A stretch of DNA of 64,000 nucleotides from assembly GCA_963702685.1 (NCBI GenBank), contig CAVPDQ010000009.1:744001-808000 (forward strand). The letters run 5' to 3'. Both the position numbers and the translations under genes were made by a program. This stretch comes from AP-15 sp963702685 (GTDB lineage: Bacteria > Pseudomonadota > Alphaproteobacteria > ATCC43930 > CGMCC-115725). Below the pieces are notes generated by a model. It saw only the letters and a program-made list of their open reading frames with translations, was not told where the DNA came from and made no database searches. Below, piece by piece: positions 36,973 through 45,789 of this stretch. Numbering within the stretch: the stretch's first letter is position 1; every line of letters begins with the position of its first letter.

Positions 36973-37356
36973 ATGGGCGCGCTCGCGAGCAACCTCAGCC
37001 GCCAGCTGGAACCAGCAATCGGCAACGAAAAGCTTCTTGCCGATGTCGATACCGGCTTTGCCGGAGTGGAAAAGGCAGTGCATCTGACCGGTAAGGAATA
37101 CCGCATCCTGGAGCTGCTGAACCTGCACAAGGGCACCGCGGTAACGAAGGAGATGTTTCTCAAGCATCTCTATCCCGATGGCAAAGAGCCGGAAATGAAG
37201 ATCATCGATGTCTTTGTCTGCAAAATACGCAAAAAGCTCGCCGAAGCGACCGGGAATAACCACGGCATCGAGACCGTGTGGGGGCGCGGCTATATGCTGC
37301 GCGGCTCCTCGCTCATCGCTCCGACTGCACATCCCGATAGCGGCCAGTCCTTTTAA
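36973..37356 (+). CDS. CtrA-type winged-helix DNA-binding protein lacking a receiver domain
   Basis: A 127-residue protein. Residues about 35-115 match the OmpR/PhoB-type output domain of CtrA almost feature for feature: VHLTGKEYRILELLNLHKGT, TKEMFLKHLYPDGKEPEMK, IIDVFVCKIRKKL, IETVWGRGYMLR. The N-terminal 35 residues are not a receiver domain. ATG 36973 is supported by the Shine-Dalgarno ggaggg (36963-36968). It may bind CtrA-type sites independently of phosphorylation. It sits in an accessory segment, divergent from an AraC gene. Confidence 0.88.
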   Translation: MGALASNLSRQLEPAIGNEKLLADVDTGFAGVEKAVHLTGKEYRILELLNLHKGTAVTKEMFLKHLYPDGKEPEMKIIDVFVCKIRKKLAEATGNNHGIETVWGRGYMLRGSSLIAPTAHPDSGQSF

Positions 37357-37374
37357 TCAAAATTTTGGCTGCGA

Positions 37375-37382
37375 TTATCAAG
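37375..37382. promoter_or_regulatory. Third TTATCAAG copy
   Basis: This copy lies between the CtrA-type stop (37356) and the start of the secreted ORF (37468). Eight bases alone are weak evidence, but the match to both copies near the AraC gene, within 600 bp, suggests a shared regulator. Confidence 0.3.
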
Positions 37383-37467
37383 CGGCGCGGTCCGGCGGGC
37401 TCCAACTTTTAAGCATCGCGAAAGCCATCCCGCCCACCTGGGCAGTCTCGACCCCCGGAGAATCTCA

Positions 37468-38022
37468 ATGAAATCGCTCAAAACCACAGTGGCCGCCGGA
37501 GCCGTCGCCCTGGCGCTTGCCGGCGCCGCCCAAGCGCAACAGCCGCTCTTTGCCCCCACGGTCGAAGGCCGTTGCCTCACCGCGAACGGCCTGCCAACCC
37601 AACTGCAGAGGACCGCAGCGGCGATCGTGTGTTCCTCCCCGCGGTTGAAAGCCGGCGCCGAGCGTAATTGGACGGTGACCCTCCAACTCGCTCATTTGCT
37701 CAGCCGGGACGAGGCGATCGAGGTTGCCAGCCGGATGCAGGCGCGCCGCCGGGAGCACCTGCTCTATTGCCGCATCGACCCCGAGCGGCCGGCGCAGCTG
37801 CCGATCAGCAAGGCGACCGAGGAGTGCGCCGGAGTCGCAAAAGCGCTCGCCGAGGATGACCGGCACCTCTTTGGCGATCGGCGCGAGCTGGTTTTTGAAC
37901 ATCGCATCGGATCGCCGATGGAGCGGGGATACAAGGTTCCTATATCGTTCTTATATAAAATCGTATATTTCCATGCGCTGATCGCCCTCACGCGGCATCA
38001 AGGTTTACACACGACAGGGTAA
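37468..38022 (+). CDS. Secreted hypothetical protein with chimeric 3' end
   Basis: A 184-residue frame with a good signal peptide (MKSLKTTVAAGAVALALAGAAQA) and Shine-Dalgarno (ggagaat before the ATG). Mature residues about 24-125 are of unknown family. From about residue 127 the coding sequence runs through a 65-bp block (37845-37909) that is an antisense copy of the GH5 gene's 3' region (33190-33254). The tail beyond, AT-rich, is unlike coding sequence. The ancestral gene was probably cut at about 37840 and the present C-terminus is accidental. Confidence 0.55.
   Translation: MKSLKTTVAAGAVALALAGAAQAQQPLFAPTVEGRCLTANGLPTQLQRTAAAIVCSSPRLKAGAERNWTVTLQLAHLLSRDEAIEVASRMQARRREHLLYCRIDPERPAQLPISKATEECAGVAKALAEDDRHLFGDRRELVFEHRIGSPMERGYKVPISFLYKIVYFHALIALTRHQGLHTTG
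37845..37909. repeat. 65-bp copy of the GH5 gene 3' region
   Basis: It matches 33190-33254 at 63 of 65 positions by my count (differences at the G/A after GACCGGC and the T/C after GAACAT), in the same orientation. In the GH5 gene it encodes MFKNQLAPIAKEAPVILGEL, including the nucleophile motif. Here it is a non-functional scrap. Confidence 0.85.
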
Positions 38023-38032
38023 TCGGCATCCC

Positions 38033-41000
38033 ATGTCCGCAGATGAAAAGACGCTCCAGAGGGCGATCCTTCCACGGCGGCAATACCGTCTCAAATCCGG
38101 TGGGGGACGGCAGCCCAAAGAATTGTTTCATCCGGCCGTCGCGGCGTGGTTTAGCGAGAGCTTTGCGGCGCCGACTGCGGCGCAGGCCGAGGCGTGGCCG
38201 GCGATCCGGGCCGGGGAGAATGTGCTGATCGCCGCACCCACCGGCTCGGGCAAGACGTTGGCCGCGTTTCTCGCGGCGATCGACGGGCTGGTGCGGCAGG
38301 GGCTCGCCGAGGGCCTCGGGGACGAGACCCAGATCGTCTACGTCTCGCCGTTGAAGGCGCTCTCGAACGATATCAAGCGCAATCTGGAAGCGCCGCTCGC
38401 CGGCATCCGCGCGGTGCTGGCGGCGCAAGGGCTGCCCGCGCTCGACATCCGCGCCTGGGTGCGCACCGGCGACACGGCACCGGGCGAGCGCGCGCGGATG
38501 CACCGCCGCCCGCCGCATATCGTCGTCACCACGCCCGAAGTCGCTCTACATCCTGCTCGGCTCGGAATCGGGCCGCGCGATGCTGAAAACGACGCGGACC
38601 GTCATCGTCGATGAAATCCACACCCTGGCGCCGAACAAGCGCGGCGCTCATCTCGCATTGTCGCTGGAGCGGCTGGCGGCGTTGTGCGGCGGCCGGCTGC
38701 TGCGGATCGGACTGTCGGCGACGCAAAAGCCGGTCGAGGCGGTCGCGCGCTTTCTGGTCGGCCCCGGCGCCGCATGCCGGATCATCGACACCGGCCATGT
38801 GCGGGCGCGCGACCTCGCGCTCGAGGTGCCGGCCTCGCCGCTCGAAGCGGTCATGTCGGGCGAGGTGTGGAAGGAAGCTTACGACCGCCTCGCCGAGCTG
38901 ATCGCCGGCCATCGCACGACGCTGATCTTCACCAATACCCGCCGCATGGCCGAGCGGGTGACCCGCCAGCTGTCGGAACGGGTGGGCGAGGACCGGGTCA
39001 CCGCGCATCACGGCAGCCTCGCCAAGGAGCAGCGTTTCGACGCCGAGCAGCGGTTGAAGGAAGGACGGCTCAGCGCTTTGGTCGCCACCGCTTCGCTCGA
39101 GCTCGGCATCGACATCGGCGAGGTGGATCTGGTCTGCCAGCTTGGCTCGCCGCGCTCGATCGCGGCCTTCCTGCAACGTGTCGGACGCTCCGGCCACGCG
39201 GTCGCAGGCACGCCGAAGGGGCGCCTCTTCCCGTTGTCGCGCGACGATCTGGTCGAATGCGCGGCCCTGCTCGACAGCGTGCGACGAGGCGAGCTCGACG
39301 CGGCTCGTCGTCCCCGAGCAGCCGCTCGACGTGCTGGCGCAGCAGATCACCGCCGAAGTCGCCGCCCAAGAGTGGCAGGAAGACAAGCTTTACGCGCTCT
39401 TCCGCCGCGCCTGGCACTACCGGCAGCTGGCGCGCGAGGATTTCGACACGGTCGTGGCGATGCTGGCCGAGGGGTTCACCACACGGCGCGGCCGGCGCGG
39501 CGCGCTGGTTCATCACGACCGGATCAACCATCTGCTGCGCGGCCGGCGCGGCGCGCGGCTGACCGCGCTGACGAGCGGCGGCACGATCCCCGACACCGCC
39601 GACTATCAGGTCTTGCTCGAGCCGGAAAACCAGGTCATCGGCACGGTCAACGAGGATTTCGCGGTCGAGAGCATGGCCGGCGACGTCTTTCAGCTCGGCA
39701 ACAACGCTTATCGCATCCTGCGCACCGAGCGGGCCACTGTGCGTGTCGAGGATGCGCACGGCATGCCGCCGACGATCCCTTTCTGGCTCGGCGAGGCGCC
39801 CGGGCGCACCGACGAGCTGTCGCTGTCGGTCTCGCGCCTGCGCGGCGCGATCGCCGAGCATTTGGCCATGGATCGACCGGGGATTCGACCGGCGGGTCGG
39901 CCATTCGCTGGCTGATCGCAGAGGTCGGCATCGCCGAGCCGGCGGCAATCCAGCTCGTCGAATACCTGGCCTCGGCCCATCTCGCGCTCGGCACCTTGCC
40001 GACCCGCGAGACGATTGTTTTCGAGCGATTTTTCGATGCGGTCGGCGGCATGCAATTGGTCATCCACGCGCCCTATGGCAGCCGCCTCAACCGCGCCTGG
40101 GGGCTGGCGCTGCGCAAGCGTTTTTGCACCAAGTTCAATTTCGAGCTGCAGGCGGCGGCGACCGAGGACAACATCATTCTGTCTCTGACCACCGCGCACA
40201 GCTTCGAGCTTGCTACGGTCGCGCACTACCTGCACCCGGCGACGAATCCGGCCGCTCCTGGTCCAGGCCTTGCTCGACGCGCCGATGTTCACGACCCGCT
40301 GGCGCTGGGTCGGCGCCGTCGCGCTGGCCTTGCCGCGGTTTCGCGGCGGCCGGAAGGTGCCGCCGCCCTTGGCGCGGATGGAAGCCGAGGATTTGCTCGC
40401 CGCGGTCTTCCCCGACCAGGTGGCTTGCGCCGAAAACCTGGCGGGGGCGCGCGAAATTCCCGACCACCCGCTGGTGCGCCAGACGATCGCCGATTGCCTC
40501 GGCGAGGCGATGGACCTGGCCGGCCTCGAAACGCTGCTGGCACGGCTGCAATCGGGTGAGGTCCGCGTCGTCGCCCGCGATCTCGCCGAGCCGTCGCCGC
40601 TCGCCCTCGAAGTATTATCGGCGCGGCCCTACGCCTTTCTCGACGACGCGCCGCTGGAGGAGCGCCGCACCCAGGCGGTCATGGCACGGCGCTGGCTCTC
40701 GCCCGAGGCTGCTTCCGAGCTGGGCCGGCTCGACCCGGAAGCGATCGCTCTCGTCCGCGCCGAAGCCTGGCCCGACCCGGTCAACGCCGACGAATTGCAC
40801 GATGCGCTGATGTGGCTCGGCTTTCTTGCCGAGGATGAGGCGCGCGCCGGGTCCGGCTGGGCGCAGTGGCTCGCGGAGCTGGCGCGGGATCGGCGTGCGG
40901 TTTGCTTGGACGCCTTCGGAGCGACGGTCTGGATCGCGGCCGAAAATCAGGCGCTGTGGCCGCCCGACGGCGAGGCGTTGATCGAAATCGTCCGCGGCCG

Positions 41001-42369
41001 GCTCGAAGGCCTGGGCCCGGTGACCCAGCAGGCGCTGGCAGCACCGCTCGGGCTCGCGCCGCATGACATCGAGCCGGCGCTGTTGGCGCTCGAAACCGAG
41101 GGGTTCGTGCTGCGCGGCCGTTTTACGGCGGGCATCGAAGTTGACGAATGGTGCGAGCGGCGCCTCCTTGCCCGCATTCACCGCTATACGATCAAGCGGC
41201 TGCGCTCGGAGATCGAGCCGGTCGCCGCGCGTGATTTCTTGCGCTTTCTGTTCCGATGGCAGCGGGTGGCGGCCGATGCCCGCATGGCAGGGCCGGAGGC
41301 GCTCGAAATGGTCGTCGGCCAGCTCGAAGGGTTCGAGGCCGCGGCCGGCGGCTGGGAAACCGAAATTCTGCCGGCGCGAATCGAGGATTACGAGCCCGCT
41401 TGGCTGGATGATCTGTGCCTCGCCGGCCGGATCGCCTGGGTTCGGTTGCGCCCAAAGACAAACGGCCTCGACCGTAACGCGGGACCGGTCCGCACCACGC
41501 CGATAACCCTGCTCAACCGGCGGAATGCCCCGCTTTGGGCGGCTGTGTCCCCACCCGTCGAAGCAGTCCGGCCGAGCGCCACGGCGGAAAGGGTCGTCGC
41601 GTCGATCCGCGAGCACGGGGCGTCGTTTTTTGACGAGCTGGTGCAGGATACCGGCTTGCTGGGCCCCCAGGTCGAAGAGGCATTGGCCGAGCTGGTGGCG
41701 CTCGGCCTCGTCACTTCCGACAGCTTCAGCGGGCTGCGCGCGTTGCTGATGCCGTCGGATCGCCGCCGTGCCGGCCGTCGGCGGCAGCGCGGGCCGGAGT
41801 TTGCGATAGCCGTTGCCGGACGCTGGGCGCTCGCGCGCCGTCCCCGGCCATTGTCAGGCGGCACACCGTCCGAACCGGTCGAGCATATCGCCCACACCCT
41901 GCTGCGCCGCTATGGGGTCGTCTTCCGGCGGCTGATCGAGCGCGAGGCCGCATGGCTGCCGCCGTGGCGGGATTTGCTGCGCGTCTGCCGCAGGCTCGAA
42001 GCGCGCGGCGACCTCCGCGGCGGCCGGTTTGTTGCTGGCTTTGCCGGCGAGCAATTCGCCCTTCCCGAAGCGATCGGCATGTTGCGCGACATCAGGCGCA
42101 AACCCGCAGACGAAGCCTGGATTTCGGTTTCGGGAGCCGATCCGCTCAATCTTGTCGGCATACTGACCCCCGGCCCGCGGCTGGCGGCGCTGACCACAAA
42201 CCGTCTGCTTTACCGTGACGGCGTTCCGATCGCGCTCCTTGCCGGCGGCGATGTCCAATATCTCGAAACGCTCGAACCCACCGAGCAATGGCAGGCACGC
42301 AAGGCATTGCTGCGGGGCGCCATCGCCGGAATAGGACACGCCGCTATCGCATTGAAAGCGCAAGTCTGA
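38033..42369 (+). pseudogene. lhr: Lhr-family large DEAD/DEAH helicase with four frameshifts
   Basis: About 1440 residues when joined. Walker A is APTGSGKTLAAF, motif II is VDEIHTLA (DEIH), and motif VI lies in FLQRVGRSGHAVAGT. The WH and Lhr-specific C-terminal domains follow to 42369. Frames change at about 38540, 39297, 39890 and 40245, and at each point a one-base edit restores conserved sequence (for example TTPE-SLYILLGSESGR). The 5' end is compromised: natural family proteins start just before LFHPAVAAWF (38126), but upstream is a tRNA-like scar; ATG 38033 or TTG 38123 may start it. Lhr helicases unwind RNA-DNA or DNA duplexes in repair. Confidence 0.82.
38073..38214 (+). repeat. Degenerate tRNA-Glu 3' half fused to the lhr 5' end (copy 2)
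   Basis: 38073-38112 aligns without gaps to tRNA-Glu 23774-23813 with 34 of 40 identities by my count (CACGGCGGCAA conserved, then differences in the T arm). 38081-38214 is the partner of the direct repeat at 35341-35474. It marks the junction between accessory DNA and the helicase gene. Confidence 0.8.
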
Positions 42370-42375
42370 GATACG

Positions 42376-42642
42376 CTATCGGCGGTTGTAATAAGGGAAC
42401 AGCTCGTCCGGATCGTTGACCCAGACGAACGGGATACCGTGCAGGTCGGCGCAATCGACGGCGTGGCGGAGCTCGATCTCGACCGGGCTGTCGGGTTTGC
42501 TTTCGGCAATCACGATCGAGGCCGCGCCGAGAAAGCGCCAGACGCCGAGGATGCGGTCCGGCTTGGTGGGGCTGCGCAGAACTGTGAATTCGATGTATCG
42601 GGCGCTGCCGACCTCCCCTCTCTCCTCGACAACTGCGACCAC
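42376..42642 (-). CDS. Small hypothetical protein (88 aa), last gene of the RiPP operon
   Basis: GTG at 42642 follows a Shine-Dalgarno (gggag, six bases upstream) and lies 11 bases after the transglycosylase stop. The product reads VVAVVEERGEVGSARYIEFT and ends DELFPYYNRR. It seems to be a small alpha/beta protein with no signal peptide. No family recognised. Being in the same run suggests, but does not prove, a role with the RiPP genes. Confidence 0.55.
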   Translation of the reverse strand: MVAVVEERGEVGSARYIEFTVLRSPTKPDRILGVWRFLGAASIVIAESKPDSPVEIELRHAVDCADLHGIPFVWVNDPDELFPYYNRR

Positions 42643-42653
42643 CGATGTCTCCC

Positions 42654-43289
42654 TCAGCGATCCAGGGTGGTGCCGCTGACGCGCATGATTTCGCCGTAAA
42701 GGCGCTCGACGGCGAGGCTGGCGGCGCCAGGATGGCGGCGGTCGGCGAGCGGCCGGCGCGGCTGCGGATGGACGATGCCGAGCCGGGGCATGCGGGCCGC
42801 AGCCGGGTCCCCTTCGGCGCTGGCCAGCACGCGAAACCGATAGAGCGCCACCACGGCCGGCATTGCGTCCGCGCGGCGGCCGCCATCGATCCAATCGTCC
42901 ATATGCCCGGGGCCCCAATTGTAGGCCGTGACCGCGTCGGGCCAGCTGCCGTAGCGCCGGTAGAGCCGCGCCAGATAGGCGCGGCCGAGCGCTCGGTTGG
43001 CGGCCTCGTCAAAGCGATCGCCACCGCCGGCATCGACCGCGGCGGCGGCGGAAACCTGCATCGGCCCCTGCGGCGCATCGAGCTCGGCGCGCCACATCCG
43101 AGGATCGGCACCGTGGCTCGATTCGACGCCGTCCACAGCAACAGCAAGGCGATCGAGCGCCGGCCCGGCGCCACCCGGCAAGGCGCCGGCCGAAACCGCG
43201 GGGCCAGCGGGGCCAGCTCCGGCGAGAACCAGCGCCAGCGCCCGGAGCAACCTTTTCCGGCTGCCGGTCAAGCCCTGCGCCGCTTCCAC
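42654..43289 (-). CDS. SLT-type lytic transglycosylase, exported
   Basis: A 211-residue protein with a signal peptide (LLRALALVLAGAGPAGPAVS). The presumed catalytic Glu is in AVDGVESSHGADPRMW, followed by APQGPMQVSAAAA and AYNWGPGHMDDW, the three marks of SLT goose-lysozyme-like domains. The start is GTG 43289, one base after the upstream stop. It could open peptidoglycan for export or placement of the modified RiPP, though this is inference. No type IV secretion genes are nearby. Confidence 0.75.
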   Translation of the reverse strand: MEAAQGLTGSRKRLLRALALVLAGAGPAGPAVSAGALPGGAGPALDRLAVAVDGVESSHGADPRMWRAELDAPQGPMQVSAAAAVDAGGGDRFDEAANRALGRAYLARLYRRYGSWPDAVTAYNWGPGHMDDWIDGGRRADAMPAVVALYRFRVLASAEGDPAAARMPRLGIVHPQPRRPLADRRHPGAASLAVERLYGEIMRVSGTTLDR

Positions 43290-43290
43290 C

Positions 43291-44043
43291 TCACTCCCAA
43301 TAGGCGGCGATGATCGTGTTGTCGGAACCCAAGGTCAGATTGAGCCGGTTGGGATTGTGGGTGATGCCGCGGATGCCGCGATCAGGGTTGATCCACCGCA
43401 GCACTTTCGGCAAATCCTCCTGGCGGACGACCCCCGGCGCATCCGGCTGCGCCTGCCCTTTTTCGGCAAATTTCTTGCCGACGCAGTCCTTGCAGTCATC
43501 GATCTTGATGTTGGCCTGAACGCTGCCCGGGATTTGGCTGACTTCGAGCGCGTTTTCGGAGGCGCGGACCCGCACTCCCTTGAACTGGTGGCCCGCCTCG
43601 AGGGCGAAGACGGCGCCGATCGGAACAAAGCCGGTGGCCGGCTGGGTTTGATCCGGCATCGTCGCGATGAACTGGAGGTCGAGAATGCCGTCGGCCGGCT
43701 TGCCGACATAGGTCGGCACGAGCTGCGGCGAGCTCCACCCCTGAGAGCCCGTCAGCCCGGTCACCCGAACGATGTCGAGCCCCGGCTGGGTCTGGGTGTG
43801 CAGCACCTCGACGCTGGTGACGAAAAGCACCGGGAGCTCGGTCGCCGGCGACCCCTGGGAGGCGCCCGACTGATCATCGGCTGCCACACTTGGCACACCG
43901 ACCGCGTAGCCCTGCGCCGGCCCGCTCGCATTCGGCGTCGGCTCGTTGCCCGTTGCACTCTGGGCGAGCACGATCCCGCCCCATCCTCCTTGCATCGCCG
44001 CAGCCAGGGCGAGCACGCCCAACCAGCGGAACGTCTTGTTCAT
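43291..44043 (-). CDS. Exported protein of unknown function in the RiPP operon (250 aa)
   Basis: ATG 44043 is chosen over 44076 because GGAGG precedes it and the signal peptide (MNKTFRWLGVLALAAAMQGG) starts there. The mature protein is about 220 residues, likely all-beta, with one cysteine pair in IKIDDCKDCVGKKFAEK. C-terminal features are VLRWINPDRGIRGITHNPN and the end AAYWE. No family recognised. It lies 23 bases after the radical SAM stop, so it is probably co-transcribed and may bind or carry the modified peptide in the periplasm. Confidence 0.6.
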   Translation of the reverse strand: MNKTFRWLGVLALAAAMQGGWGGIVLAQSATGNEPTPNASGPAQGYAVGVPSVAADDQSGASQGSPATELPVLFVTSVEVLHTQTQPGLDIVRVTGLTGSQGWSSPQLVPTYVGKPADGILDLQFIATMPDQTQPATGFVPIGAVFALEAGHQFKGVRVRASENALEVSQIPGSVQANIKIDDCKDCVGKKFAEKGQAQPDAPGVVRQEDLPKVLRWINPDRGIRGITHNPNRLNLTLGSDNTIIAAYWE

Positions 44044-44066
44044 CCTGTCCTCCGATTTGACGGTGG

Positions 44067-45298
44067 TCATCCGCATAAGCCGGCATTTTGTGCCGGGACC
44101 GGCCCCGGCGGTCCCTCCTGCGGCAGCGCCGCCGGCGCAACACCGCTCGGCGGCACCCGTTCGAGAGCGTCGAGCACGAGATCGGTCGCCCGCATCTTGG
44201 CCAACCGGCAGTAGGCGGTTTCGGTGCTGGCGAAGCTGCCGTTTTCAAACAGCTTGTTGACCGGCTCGCCACCACCGCAGACGCTGAAATATTCGCAGCT
44301 ATCCCGGCACATGGCGACACCCGTTTGAATGTCGGCCAGCATTTTTTTGAAATTCGGTCGCTGCGGCAGATCGGTGAGCGCATCCCGATTGATATTGCCG
44401 AGCACGAAATCCTGATAGTCGGGGTTCTTCAACCCGAGCAGCTCGGGCGAAAACGTCGAGATGTTGCCGGCGCAATCCATGCTGGTGATCGCAAACGGCT
44501 CGACCAGCTGGTTGAAGAACCGGGCCTCCTTGGGCCGGATCACCTGCTGCAGCGCATGCTCGATTTCGCGCAGAAACAGGATCTTGCCGGGTGCGGCTGC
44601 CGACAGCCGCCAGAATTCGTCGAGAAAGCGGTAATAGGCACGGTCGATGTCAGCCTCGCCAAAGGAGTGCGAGACGTGATCGCCTTCCGATTCCTCGATG
44701 TTGAAGCACACCTGCTCGATCCCCTCGGCGACATAGAAATCGAACATTTCGCCGCGGTGCGGCCATGCTCGCCGCCGACAAGCACCGAGATCACGTGAAA
44801 CGGGATTCCGTGACGCCGCAACAGGCGGATGCCGGCGATCGTCCGGTCGAAGGTGCCGCGGCCCGAACGTGTCACCCGGGTGCGATCGTGCAGGTGTTGC
44901 GGGCCGTCGATGCTGACCCCGAGATTGATCTGCGCCTCGGTAAAAAACCCGCACCAGGCATCGTCGATCAGCGTCCCGTTGGTCTGAAACGAATGCCCCA
45001 CCGCGATCTCGGGCGGCCGCAGCCGCTCGATTGCGGCAAACGCATCGCGGTAAAAGGCGATCGGGAGAACCATCGGCTCGCCGGCGTGCCACACGACCGA
45101 GAGGCCCTCGCCGAGCCATCCCGACGCAAACACCTGGGAGAACAGATTGTGCAAGGTCTGCGCCGATACCACCGCTTTCGAGCTGCGGTCCGGCAGATAG
45201 CAATATTTGCAAGCGATGTTGCAGAACGGCGTCGGCTGCACGACCAAGAGGTCGATTTTGGGCACCGCCGCCCCCGCAATCGGCGCGGCTGCGGTCAC
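44067..45298 (-). CDS. grrM: Radical SAM/SPASM peptide maturase, GrrM-like, with a one-base frameshift
   Basis: GTG 45298 starts the protein four bases after the precursor stop. The radical SAM cluster motif is CNIACKYC (CxxxCxxC), followed by HAGEPMVLP and SIDGPQHLHDRTRV. The SPASM half, in another frame, has GEMFDFYVAEGIEQVCFNIE, MDCAGNISTFSPELLG and the auxiliary-cluster cysteines in CRDSCEYFSVCGGG and AYCRLAK. The halves join at about 44751-44765; adding one base restores a protein of about 410 residues. GrrM-type enzymes form cyclophane crosslinks on aromatic residues of the adjacent precursors; that function is inferred from family and context. Confidence 0.8.
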
Positions 45299-45302
45299 CC
45301 GC

Positions 45303-45656
45303 TCACCAGTTCCGCCACCAATTGTTCCAATTGTTCCAATTGCGCCAGTTGTTCCAATTGGGCCAGCCCCAGCCGCCCCATGCCCGGCCCCCGCCCCAGC
45401 CCCAATTGCGCCACCAGGCGAAGCGCAGATTGTTGTCGTCCTGTTTCACGGCGTCGCCGGCGACGGTCGAGACCGCCTCGCGAATGGCGGCGAGCCGCTC
45501 GGACACCCGGTCCTGATCGGCAGCGCGCGGCTGCGACCCTGTCGGCCCCTGGCTTGCGGCACCCGGCGCGGTCGAGCCGAGCAGCAGCGAAATCCCGACC
45601 GCCCCGGCCGGAACCATCGCCGTCAGGATCTTCAAATATTTCTGCCGCAGCGTCAT
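45303..45656 (-). CDS. grrA: GrrA-like cyclophane RiPP precursor 1 (117 aa)
   Basis: The N-terminus is a signal peptide (MTLRQKYLKILTAMVPAGAV, then a hydrophobic stretch to about residue 35). The middle has the conserved helix RVSERLAAIREAVSTVAGDA. The C-terminal 40 residues are almost only Trp, Asn, Gly and Arg, with seven W-x-N triplets (for example NWNNWRNWNNWNNWWRNW). W-x-N fits the three-residue aromatic-X-X motif crosslinked by cyclophane-forming radical SAM enzymes. The adjacent maturase and a paralogous precursor support the assignment. Confidence 0.82.
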   Translation of the reverse strand: MTLRQKYLKILTAMVPAGAVGISLLLGSTAPGAASQGPTGSQPRAADQDRVSERLAAIREAVSTVAGDAVKQDDNNLRFAWWRNWGWGGGRAWGGWGWPNWNNWRNWNNWNNWWRNW

Positions 45657-45789
45657 CGCACTTACCTCATCGAGTATCGGGCGTCCGCCCCGACAGGCTC
45701 AACTTGGAGCGTGTGGCCATCGCCCGCCGCACGATCTGCACGCCGTTAATCTATAACAACAAGGGCCACCAAAGTCAAACCACGGCTGC

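Noticed and set aside
23799..38112. Integrative conjugative element
   Set aside because: No relaxase, coupling protein or type IV secretion genes. The SLT transglycosylase at 42.6 kb lies outside this region and with RiPP genes.
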